IMG/VR virus record: IMGVR_UViG_3300023281_000777
Coordinates: 1 to 21,744 of that record
Reading direction: 5' to 3' (one strand)
Origin: a virus
Length of the DNA stretch: 21,744 nt
Under the pieces are notes generated by a model. It saw only the letters and a program-made list of their open reading frames with translations. It did no database searches and had not been told where the DNA came from. This document shows, piece by piece, positions 14,098 through 21,744 of this stretch; position 1 is the stretch's first letter, and each line of letters begins with the position of its first letter. The translations under genes and the position numbers were made by a program.

Positions 14098-17000
14098 TGC
14101 CAGAGCCTGAGTTTAGTTTAACAGAAGACATTCAAGAGTTAGATATTTTTCCTTCGTCTAATCTTGGCAGACAACCTACTTCTGTTTTACAAAAAGAAAT
14201 ACTAATTGCTCTCCGTTCTCAAAGGACAGGGGAGCCTATTGAGTTAATTCGTCAGCAGGTTGAGGCTTTAGGAGAAGAATTCTTTAGCCACTCTGCTAGG
14301 CGGGATGCTGCCTTTAGTGTTGATAGTGAATTTAACATTAAGGCTACTGAAGCAATTCGAGAAACCTTACTACAAGATATCATAGAAGCAGATAATGAAC
14401 GTTCGATTGGTCTTGAGGTTGCAGCTAACACCATAGTTCCAGAAGAAGTGGCAACGGTTTTTAGTGGCAACGCCTTTGAACGCAAGACGGCAATCTCTAC
14501 ATCCAGAGTCTTTGGTCTTCTTAAACTTATTGAAGAAGAAACGGCCTCTGAAGAAGTTTCTGTTGGTAGTATTGCAACTGATATTTTGGATATGTTTATC
14601 ACTATTCCATTTGATGCTCTTAGGCTTGGCGGATTTAAAAGAACAGAACAGGCGCAAGAACTTCGTAGGCTTATTTCTGCTGAAATACCTGATAAACAGT
14701 TTTACGCTCGTGCAAGAGAAATTATTAAAGATGCCGCTGATGCTGGTATTCTTACAGAGTCTAACTTCTTTTTCTTTAGTGCTATTACAGCTAATCTGAT
14801 TGAAGGTGGTGAAGGTGAGGCAGGAAAAGCAGAAGAGTTCTTTAATCTTGTTGACCTTGCTGGTATACCGGGATTTGCGCGTGGTGCTACTAATGTAGTT
14901 AGAATGTTAAAGAACTCTACAACCTCTACTGCTGCTCTTCGTAATCCTGAAGCTGGTACTAGAGTCCTTGCCGATGGTGTTGCACAACCCGGAACTGTAG
15001 TGGCAGAGGTTGCTGGTGTCGCCAGAGAAACAAGCGTAAGTGTTGTTCGGCCTCTTGAAAATGGTGGGGCGCATACTGTTATGGTAGCTGCTGGTGCCGC
15101 TATAAGTCAAACCCTAGAGAGAACTAACACTATCTTTAAGATTATTAGGGACGCCCCATTCTTTCGAGATGTTGATCCTAGTGTTTTTTCTGCTTGGCTA
15201 CCAACAGGTCGCCGCCGTCTTTCTGAAGTAATTGAGAAACAACAGAGACGACGTGTAAACAATCTTGTAGTTGAGCAAGATAGCCTCAGTAATATTATAG
15301 GTACCGTAGTCTTTGGTAGAACAGATGGTATGCCCTTTAAATCAATTGAGGCTGCCGAACGATTTGCTGATGATGTAAGTGGTAGAGTTGTCCCTCTTCC
15401 ATTTGTGGGTGAGCCTCGCTTCAGTGTTACACTACAAAAAAATCTCTCAAGAGAGGGACTAGTCGATGCTTTGGATGCTAATGAAGTCGGACAGAGTTTC
15501 TTCAGAGCCTTTGGGGGTACCTTTTTAAGTGTTCCAGATCGTCTTCTTTCTTTAGCACAGTTTGGTGAGAGTGCTTTGTCTGGGGTGGCTGCTAAGGTTG
15601 GCCGTATCCTTGAACGAGATATAAAGGCAGCAGGGAGAGAGCAGTCACGTATTGTTGATCAGGTTTTTTATTCTCTTAGGGATGGAGAACGGCTGGGACA
15701 TCGACGTGTAGCCTTAAACATACATGAGTTTCGTACTGAATTTGCTGTTCATAGTAAAGGACACGTCGCACCTACTAAAGCGGCAGAAGACCTTTACTTC
15801 ACTATACAAGAATTAAATGATGCTCTTTACTTTTTAAAGGCAGATGTAGAATTTAAAAGGGTAGTCGAACAAGGTAGTGAAGTCTTACAGTTTTCTCTTA
15901 TTCGTCAGAATGGGGATGTAGATGATATATCTATGGTTGTTAAGGGTGTTTCTAAAGATGAGCTTACTGGTGAAACCTTAGTATTTAACCCCCTTAGTGG
16001 TCAAGAGATTAAGGTATCTGAGTTAGGTAAAGGGGATAGAGTCTTTCGAGTGGCTGGAGATGGGTACCGTCTCGGTGATCGTACGGCTGAATTTATTATT
16101 GGTGAGTCCTCTAACCTTCGACGAGTTTATCACAGTGATGTACTTGGGTACAACCCCGGTGGTCCTCGTAATTATGAAGGACAGTTTTCACACATTGTAA
16201 AGCAACGAACCACTCATACAATGCTAGATGGAAGTACAGTTACTGGAAGGGATCGTTCATTTATTCTTGCCAGATCAAGTGAAGAAGCTCATGGCGCGGC
16301 AGAAGAAATAAACAACATTTTTAAAGCATTCCGTGGTGTTGTTTCTAATTTAGAGAATCTTACTCTTGCTCGTGCTTTTGATACAGTAGCTACCTTAGCT
16401 GGTAGAGAATCTTTAGAGGCTATAGTAAAAGCTAATACCCGGTGGAACACCAGTATTGAAAGTATTGAAGACCTAGTTCTATTTATGAGGAAACAGGAAC
16501 TTGACCCTCGCGTAAATGTCGGTGTTGCTGCTAAAGATGAGGCCTTGGCTGTCTTAGATGACGCGGGTAGACCAATTTTTGGTGCTCGTATTGGGGAAAC
16601 GTATGACGATACTGTAACACGAGCCTTAAATCAACCGCGTAACGGTCCTCGTCGTGACGACCCTCTTCTTGCCTTTGGTAAGGGCGAAATTGCTGAGACT
16701 ATCTCTCCATTGGACCTTATCCAAAATGATTTTATGAGGGTTACACACGCAAAAGCCTTCCAAGCATTCCATTTTAGAGCAGTAAATGGGTGGCTGGAGG
16801 GGGCACAGGACTTTATTACTCCTGCTGGTAAAGAGGCTATTCAGGGTCTTGATCCTATCGCAGCAATGAAAGTTGATTCAAAAACTCTATTCGGAAGAAA
16901 CCCCGGAAAAGAGGGGCGTTCTTTCATTGCCTCTAAGGATGCTATCTTAAGGGTTCTTGGTAGTAAGACAGAGTTAGAAATTAAATGGAACGATATGATT

Positions 17001-18563
17001 AATCGTTTTGGTGAGTTTCTTTACGACAAGAAATGGAAATGGCTATCAAAGGTTCTCCGTAATTCAAAATTAGCCAAGACTCCACTTGAGTTTCTCAGGT
17101 CTATGGTATTCGATGCTCGTCTTGGTTTACTTGATCCCGGCCAGCTTATCGTCCAGTCGTCACAGTCATTTAATATACTAGCTATTATTGGTACTCGTAG
17201 GGGTGGAGAGTGGTTACAGGCTATGGCTTCCCATCTCCCCCTTCGTCTTGCTATGAGGACAGACGACCCCGCCACTATAAGAGAGATTGGCCGTAGGGCT
17301 GGTGCTTGGATTGGAATGGATGTAGATGAATTTGTAGACTGGGTTAGATGGTCCAAGGACATTAGTAGACTCAGAGTTGGTGAGGAAGCTATCGAAATTG
17401 CAGGACGTAACCTTACTCTCGCCCGTAGTTTTGGTAGGAGGGTCCGCACAGGTTCTAGGGCTTTCTTTAATGAAGGTGAAAAAGTTCCTCGTAGTGCTGG
17501 ACTTCACGTAGCTTGGAAAGAATTCAAGGCAGAGTTTCCAAAAGGTGACCCATTTAGTGAACATGGGAAACAATTTATCACGTCTCGTCAAAATGCTTTA
17601 ACAGCGGCTATGACAACGGTTAATAGGGCAGCATGGCAACGCGGCCCTATGAGTATCCCTCTTCAGTTTATGACTTATTCATCCCGTATGATGGAGAGTC
17701 TGTTTACTAATCGCCTTCTTACTGTTGCAGAACGTAAAAGACTTGCTACAGCACAGGTAGTGTTCTGGGGTGCTGCTGGTACTGGTCTCGGGCCAGTTCT
17801 TGATGGGTACCTACTTGAAGCTGGTATTGAGATAGATGATACTCAACACCGACTAATGCGTTATGGTGCTCTTGATGCTGCTCTTCAGTGGTCAACAGGA
17901 ACTCAGGCTGTTTTTGGTGGTCGTCTTGCAATGGCAGAGGGGTTTAGTGATCTTATTGGTAACGCAACACAGGGTAACTTTTTGGAAGTAGTTAGTGGAC
18001 CCGGTGGACAGTTAATTAATGATGTTGGGTTACAGTTAATCCAAGGGTTTGGAGATATTGCAAACGGTAGAACCAGTCTAATTAAAGCAGATATTAAAAA
18101 ACTTGTAAGAAATTTTACTGGCCCTAATAAAGCCTATAATGCTTGGATGATGTTCACAATTGGGGACTACCTATCCCGAAATGATGATGTTATTGTGTCT
18201 GGTGTTACGAATACAGACGCACTTCTTCATACTTTTGGTGGGCAAATGGCGGAAGCTAATCTAGCATTTGATAGAATTAATGTTATGCAAAATCAAGATG
18301 AATACCTTAAAGAGCATGGTAAAAAAATTAGTACAATGATGGAAGTATTAAGATCAAAGGCAGAGTCAGGGGATTTTCAGGGGGCATTAGAGGTCCAAAA
18401 TCAGGTAAGTGCGGCTTTTGCAATACTACAACCGTGGCAAGTAAACAAACTTAGGTTCTCTTTAAACCCACAATTGGACAGTATTGCTGAAAGTGTTATA
18501 CAAAGAAGTGTTCTTGATAGAGGAATGTCTATTTTGACATCAGAATTAGGAGGAGATAACTAG
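14097..18563 (+). CDS. Giant internal/ejection protein (1488 aa, gp15/gp16-like)
   Basis: Encodes 1488 residues, the longest gene here. It is mostly helical and hydrophilic, with hydrophobic stretches such as ESNFFFFSAITANLI (about 221-235) and VVFWGAAGTGLGPVLDGYLL (about 1221-1240). The segment around residues 1173-1200, with NRAAWQRGPMSIPLQFMTYSS, resembles the C-terminal part of large internal virion proteins of podoviruses. I see no lytic transglycosylase domain at the N-terminus, unlike T7 gp16 (about 1300 residues). By position (after the gp14-like gene) it should sit inside the head and be ejected to form the periplasmic/inner-membrane conduit for DNA. It starts by a TAATG overlap and its TAG overlaps the next GTG. 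Confidence 0.75.
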   Translation: MPEPEFSLTEDIQELDIFPSSNLGRQPTSVLQKEILIALRSQRTGEPIELIRQQVEALGEEFFSHSARRDAAFSVDSEFNIKATEAIRETLLQDIIEADNERSIGLEVAANTIVPEEVATVFSGNAFERKTAISTSRVFGLLKLIEEETASEEVSVGSIATDILDMFITIPFDALRLGGFKRTEQAQELRRLISAEIPDKQFYARAREIIKDAADAGILTESNFFFFSAITANLIEGGEGEAGKAEEFFNLVDLAGIPGFARGATNVVRMLKNSTTSTAALRNPEAGTRVLADGVAQPGTVVAEVAGVARETSVSVVRPLENGGAHTVMVAAGAAISQTLERTNTIFKIIRDAPFFRDVDPSVFSAWLPTGRRRLSEVIEKQQRRRVNNLVVEQDSLSNIIGTVVFGRTDGMPFKSIEAAERFADDVSGRVVPLPFVGEPRFSVTLQKNLSREGLVDALDANEVGQSFFRAFGGTFLSVPDRLLSLAQFGESALSGVAAKVGRILERDIKAAGREQSRIVDQVFYSLRDGERLGHRRVALNIHEFRTEFAVHSKGHVAPTKAAEDLYFTIQELNDALYFLKADVEFKRVVEQGSEVLQFSLIRQNGDVDDISMVVKGVSKDELTGETLVFNPLSGQEIKVSELGKGDRVFRVAGDGYRLGDRTAEFIIGESSNLRRVYHSDVLGYNPGGPRNYEGQFSHIVKQRTTHTMLDGSTVTGRDRSFILARSSEEAHGAAEEINNIFKAFRGVVSNLENLTLARAFDTVATLAGRESLEAIVKANTRWNTSIESIEDLVLFMRKQELDPRVNVGVAAKDEALAVLDDAGRPIFGARIGETYDDTVTRALNQPRNGPRRDDPLLAFGKGEIAETISPLDLIQNDFMRVTHAKAFQAFHFRAVNGWLEGAQDFITPAGKEAIQGLDPIAAMKVDSKTLFGRNPGKEGRSFIASKDAILRVLGSKTELEIKWNDMINRFGEFLYDKKWKWLSKVLRNSKLAKTPLEFLRSMVFDARLGLLDPGQLIVQSSQSFNILAIIGTRRGGEWLQAMASHLPLRLAMRTDDPATIREIGRRAGAWIGMDVDEFVDWVRWSKDISRLRVGEEAIEIAGRNLTLARSFGRRVRTGSRAFFNEGEKVPRSAGLHVAWKEFKAEFPKGDPFSEHGKQFITSRQNALTAAMTTVNRAAWQRGPMSIPLQFMTYSSRMMESLFTNRLLTVAERKRLATAQVVFWGAAGTGLGPVLDGYLLEAGIEIDDTQHRLMRYGALDAALQWSTGTQAVFGGRLAMAEGFSDLIGNATQGNFLEVVSGPGGQLINDVGLQLIQGFGDIANGRTSLIKADIKKLVRNFTGPNKAYNAWMMFTIGDYLSRNDDVIVSGVTNTDALLHTFGGQMAEANLAFDRINVMQNQDEYLKEHGKKISTMMEVLRSKAESGDFQGALEVQNQVSAAFAILQPWQVNKLRFSLNPQLDSIAESVIQRSVLDRGMSILTSELGGDN

Positions 18564-20569
18564 TGGCTGGATTTTTAGCTCCACAATTAAATGAAATTAG
18601 TGCTGCTCCGGGAGTTCGACCTCCTCCTTCTAATTCTGTTGTAGGAGATGCCCTCTCTGGTGCTGCCTCTATTATTGATCTTCTTGGTAGAGGTAGGAGT
18701 AGTCTTACACAGTCAGATAAGGACGATGCCGCTCTTAAACCCTACTTTGATAGGTTGATTAGCTTAGTAGAACAGAGAGATTCTGGGGGCATGCCGCCCG
18801 ATGTAGCAACCTTAAAAATACGGTCTTTAATTAGGTCTACTGTAAGTAATTTTTCCCATCTAAGAGAGACGATCTTTGAGGGCGCGGGCGATATTGCTGG
18901 GGAAAGCTTTGACTTTAGAGAGCCAATAGTCGGAAATGAAATAGTTAAAAGAGATACTGATTTTGCCTTCACTGATCCAGAGGCTCGTGCCCGTTTATCA
19001 GAGGCTATCGTTCGTAATAAAGATGGGACAATAAATAATCGTAAAACATTGCTAGGTATCAGTGCTCTTGTTAAGAATATTCAGGCTACACGATCAGATT
19101 TGGCCTTAAGAAAAGCAGAAATAGAGAGTCTTACTCAAGAAAATTCCTTTACTAATGAGAAACAGGCAGAGTTAATTGATCCTTTGCTCACTAGTATGGC
19201 TGTTATTTCTCGTAAAGGTATTCAAGGGGCAACAGACCTTTTCCTTAGCCAGAGTCCAGAAGAACGTTCATCAACAGATGCTCCGGCTATTATAGCAGAA
19301 CTTAACAGAATTAAAGCAGACTACTCCGCAATCTTTATCGAACAGGCTGGTAGTGCTGGTGTCTTGGATGAGGAGAGGTTTACAAGAGGGTTGGCACAGG
19401 TTTTAGCCCCATTTGATAACATGATTAAAACCTTTACTCAACTTGCTGCTAATCCAAACCTTATAGACGAGATACAAAATTCAGAAGAACGTATACTTCT
19501 TAGGGAATTCGCCAATAGTGTTGGTTCTCTTTTAACACCAGAATTTGCACAGTCTCTTGGTATTGATATGCTTGTAAATAGTAAGGCTGAGATTTCAACA
19601 AAGCTTCCAGCTTTCCAAAAGATAATTAAACAGACTAAAGTTGAACTTAGTACTGCTGGTGAGACTGTTGTAGATGGAGAACTTACTGACGGGGCTGTTG
19701 ATACTATAATCACTTTTAGTCCTAAAGAGGTAAAAGAAGATGTAGTCACTGCTCTTGATGCGTGGGATACAATTGATTTACAAACTGATGAAACCTTAGT
19801 TGAAGAAGATTCTCGACGCTTCTATAATGAAAAGTTTGGTGTAGCTACTGGTATAATTACTACTACCGGAGAAGCAATAAATGAAGAAACGTTTAATAGG
19901 ATGTTTGGTACTCAATTTTTTAAACGATATGATCGTATGACAGCAATTGATGATGAGGTCACACGTCAATTTAAAAAATCTGTGCGAAACAGTCTTTCCA
20001 ATATTCTTGACAGACGTAGAGTATTAGTCAATCAGAATTTGACTAACTCCTTTTCTAGAGATTTCCCAAGTCTTGGGCTCAAATGGAACGGCAGTTCTTT
20101 TGTTCTTGTAATGAGCCAAGAAGACGGCCCAAAAACACAAGCCGAAAAAAATTTACTAGAGTCTTTATCTACTGAAAGCTTACCCTTTACTCTTGAAGGA
20201 GTAGAAGAATTGGGTCGTAGGGTGCGTAGACAGCAACTCGGTATAGGGGATACCAACCTTGATCCTCAACTTGTTAGAGCCTTTAATATTAGTACAATTA
20301 ACACCAACCAACCTATTTTCTTAAAGTTAAAAGATAGTGTAGGTATGTTAAATAAGGTTGTTGGAACTATTAAAGTACTTCCTGATGAGATTTCTTCAGA
20401 GGTTCTACCAACTAAGGAAGAAGTTGGTGATACCACAGCAGTCTTAGAAATAGATACTTTTGAAGAATTAAATAGTTTGGAACCCGGTACCCGTTTTCAC
20501 ATTAAAGGGACTCCCTTAGATCGTGTATTTACTCGTAAACAAGAAGAAATAATGAGTGAGGAGTTTTAA
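18563..20569 (+). CDS. Second large internal/ejection-type virion protein (668 aa)
   Basis: Encodes 668 residues from GTG 18563, with AGGAGGAG at 18548-18555 about 7 nt upstream; the GTG shares its G with the stop of the previous gene. The protein is largely helical and hydrophilic with a Pro-rich N-terminus (APGVRPPPSNS) and no membrane segment. Near the C-terminus (about residues 632-658) is TFEELNSLEPGTRFHIKGTP, resembling a short F..L..G..F..P.G motif seen near the C-termini of phage internal proteins. I do not recognise an enzyme domain. Position between the giant ejection protein and the transglycosylase suggests a T7 gp15-type partner in the DNA-ejection apparatus. Confidence 0.65.
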   Translation: MAGFLAPQLNEISAAPGVRPPPSNSVVGDALSGAASIIDLLGRGRSSLTQSDKDDAALKPYFDRLISLVEQRDSGGMPPDVATLKIRSLIRSTVSNFSHLRETIFEGAGDIAGESFDFREPIVGNEIVKRDTDFAFTDPEARARLSEAIVRNKDGTINNRKTLLGISALVKNIQATRSDLALRKAEIESLTQENSFTNEKQAELIDPLLTSMAVISRKGIQGATDLFLSQSPEERSSTDAPAIIAELNRIKADYSAIFIEQAGSAGVLDEERFTRGLAQVLAPFDNMIKTFTQLAANPNLIDEIQNSEERILLREFANSVGSLLTPEFAQSLGIDMLVNSKAEISTKLPAFQKIIKQTKVELSTAGETVVDGELTDGAVDTIITFSPKEVKEDVVTALDAWDTIDLQTDETLVEEDSRRFYNEKFGVATGIITTTGEAINEETFNRMFGTQFFKRYDRMTAIDDEVTRQFKKSVRNSLSNILDRRRVLVNQNLTNSFSRDFPSLGLKWNGSSFVLVMSQEDGPKTQAEKNLLESLSTESLPFTLEGVEELGRRVRRQQLGIGDTNLDPQLVRAFNISTINTNQPIFLKLKDSVGMLNKVVGTIKVLPDEISSEVLPTKEEVGDTTAVLEIDTFEELNSLEPGTRFHIKGTPLDRVFTRKQEEIMSEEF

Positions 20570-20570
20570 A

Positions 20571-21281
20571 ATGCCTAAAGGATTACCAGAATGGTTTATC
20601 TTAGCAATCAACAGAGAACAGATGGCTGAACTCCCTGACTGGTTTAAAAAGGCTATCAGAGAAGAGCAGAGGGTTGAAGATGAGGACCCTGAACTGGTAG
20701 AGCGACATCAGGCTAAGGCAGAGGGTGGGTTCACAGAGCAGCTTATGTCTACTATCCGTAGTAAGGAAGCCCCACGCTTTGGGTATGACTCTTGGTTTGG
20801 ACGTGGTACCTCTCGTGGACCTGTATCTCCACCTAAATCTCCAACGCAAATGACAGTGAATGAAGTGCTTGAATGGCAAAACACTCACAACCCTGCGGGA
20901 CCTGAAACTACAGCTATTGGTGCATATCAGATCGTTGATCAACCTAATGCTCGCACCCTTAGTGGTCTTGTTAAACGTATGGGGCTGACTGGTGACGAAC
21001 TCTTCACACCCCAGCTTCAAGATGAGATGGCTCTTAATCTGTTAAAAGGTAGGGGTCTCGACAAGTTCCTATCTGGTGATCTTGACGCCGACAGTTTTGC
21101 GAATAAGGTAGCACGAGAATGGGCCTCACTTCCTGTGCTTAAAGAAGACAGGCGTAGAGGTAGGACTATTAAAATTGGCCAGAGCTACTATTCTGGTGAC
21201 GGTATCAACAAAGCCTTTAGAGGCAAGAAACAGTTAGAGGAGTACCAAGAGTTGTACGCCTTAGCTGATTTAGGAGGATAA
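20571..21281 (+). CDS. Lambda-endolysin-like lytic transglycosylase (GH104-type)
   Basis: Encodes 236 residues. From about residue 58 it follows lambda R protein: STIRSKEAPRFGYDSWFG (candidate catalytic Glu66), GAYQIV (117-122, compare GRYQLL), LFTPQLQDEMALNLL (144-158), a RGLDKFLSG segment and the diagnostic EWASLP (183-188, compare IWASLP). The enzyme would cleave the peptidoglycan glycan strand without hydrolysis. The first 55 residues are an added Trp/Glu-rich extension with two similar units (LPEWFILAINREQ and LPDWFKKAIREEQ). No signal peptide is seen, so it needs a holin or delivery in the virion. ATG 20571 is preferred because GAGGAG ends 7 nt upstream. Its location after the ejection genes, away from the holin and spanins, allows either a virion-associated or an endolysin role. 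Confidence 0.8.
   Translation: MPKGLPEWFILAINREQMAELPDWFKKAIREEQRVEDEDPELVERHQAKAEGGFTEQLMSTIRSKEAPRFGYDSWFGRGTSRGPVSPPKSPTQMTVNEVLEWQNTHNPAGPETTAIGAYQIVDQPNARTLSGLVKRMGLTGDELFTPQLQDEMALNLLKGRGLDKFLSGDLDADSFANKVAREWASLPVLKEDRRRGRTIKIGQSYYSGDGINKAFRGKKQLEEYQELYALADLGG
21272..21277 (+). promoter_or_regulatory. Strong ribosome binding site of the last gene
   Basis: AGGAGG ends 8 nt before ATG 21286, within the end of the transglycosylase gene. The same strength and spacing are seen only before the capsid and decoration-like genes, suggesting high output. Confidence 0.65.
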
Positions 21282-21285
21282 AACT

Positions 21286-21744
21286 ATGGCAACATTTACT
21301 AAAATTGCTGATTTTGTCGAAGGGGGTATGGAGCAGGAGCATTTCCTAGGCGCTGGGGGTAACGTAATTGAAGTTGCTCTGTCTAACACCGCTCCGGGAT
21401 CAGAGGCTCCTGACCCCACTACAACTGGAAACGGCATCCTTGCGAACGTTACACAGATTGCTTACACCAACTATACCGACAGTCTTGGTACTGACAGGGT
21501 GTTGGAGAGTGTAACATCTGTTGAAGCTAGTGGTGTGTGGACTTTCGATGCTGCTGACTTTACTATTACTGCGAGTGGCGGTGCTATTGCTACTTGGAGG
21601 TATCTCTATGTTTTCAACCAGACTTCGACTACTCCAGATGATCAGTTGATTGGTGTCTGGGATCACGGTTTGGCTATTGACCTTGCTAATGGTGAGACAG
21701 CAAATATTAATGTCAATGCCAGTGGCCTGATAACAATTACCTAA
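21286..21744 (+). CDS. Beta-rich phage structural protein of unknown place (152 aa)
   Basis: Encodes 152 residues and ends exactly at the window edge with TAA. Recognisable parts are FTKIADFVEGGMEQEHFLG, then VALSNTAPGSEAPDP, NVTQIAYTNY and a C-terminal beta stretch with ATWRYLYVFNQTS and LIGVWDHGLAIDL. The LSNTAP and R-Y-x-x-x-x-N-x-T...D-x-G pattern belongs to a small protein recurrent in marine phage structural regions, generally of unassigned role; I can name no enzyme activity. Low charge, Thr/Asn-rich strands and a very strong ribosome site suggest an abundant virion component such as a decoration or tail-associated protein. Confidence 0.65.
   Translation: MATFTKIADFVEGGMEQEHFLGAGGNVIEVALSNTAPGSEAPDPTTTGNGILANVTQIAYTNYTDSLGTDRVLESVTSVEASGVWTFDAADFTITASGGAIATWRYLYVFNQTSTTPDDQLIGVWDHGLAIDLANGETANINVNASGLITIT

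Noticed and set aside
14464-14799. Plus-strand open frame of 111 codons inside the giant ejection protein gene
   Set aside because: Leu-rich out-of-frame translation with a misleading hydrophobic look; no ribosome site and the real frame continues through it.
17021-17591. Two overlapping minus-strand open frames opposite the C-terminal part of the giant ejection protein
   Set aside because: Antisense to a region with recognisable internal-virion-protein sequence; no motif or start signal.

Overview
The window is the late (virion and lysis) half of a tailed phage genome, most likely a podovirus of the broad T7-like or marine-podovirus type. All genes lie on the + strand and most touch or overlap their neighbours, as expected of one co-transcribed late operon. 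The assignment rests on gene order and recognisable families: large terminase, portal, scaffold, HK97-type capsid protein, two tail-tube (gp11/gp12-like) proteins, a gp14-like internal protein and two very long ejection-type proteins. No tape-measure/sheath genes, integrase, repressor or replication genes are present, so lifestyle cannot be judged. The host cannot be fixed from sequence; several families resemble those I know from podoviruses of marine Gram-negative bacteria, and the two-component spanin pair supports a Gram-negative host.

Layout. Positions 1-356 hold the end of an upstream gene, a small coiled-coil/membrane protein and a small hypothetical protein. Positions 359-1852 encode two tandem paralogous fibre-type proteins, followed by a membrane protein (1818-2102) that overlaps the terminase gene (2080-3630). 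The portal (3633-5375) is followed by a block of very small genes: two strongly basic proteins, a holin-like protein, an overlapping inner/outer-membrane spanin pair, a third extremely basic 46-residue protein and a conserved small protein (6527-6760). Next come scaffold (6766), major capsid protein (7523) and a decoration-like protein (8479). The only sizeable intergenic gap (8986-9128) contains a 7-bp stem-loop and a tRNA-Thr(UGU)-like gene with an irregular T arm. After it come a beta-helix-like structural protein, the tail-tube A-like protein, a small hypothetical, the tail-tube B-like protein, a GNAT acetyltransferase, three internal/ejection proteins (144, 1488 and 668 aa), a lambda-endolysin-like transglycosylase (20571) and a beta-rich structural protein that ends at the window edge.

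How it works together: scaffold, capsid and portal build the prohead; terminase fills it; the tail-tube proteins and fibres complete the tail; the internal proteins are expected to be ejected to carry DNA across the envelope; the holin-like protein, transglycosylase and spanins would release progeny. The points most worth a second look are the three arginine/lysine-rich mini-proteins around the lysis cassette, the tandem fibre duplication, the irregular tRNA, and a giant ejection protein with its wall-degrading activity apparently carried by a separate gene. No stretch longer than 300 bases lacks a gene, and I found no CRISPR array, insertion sequence or convincing promoter.
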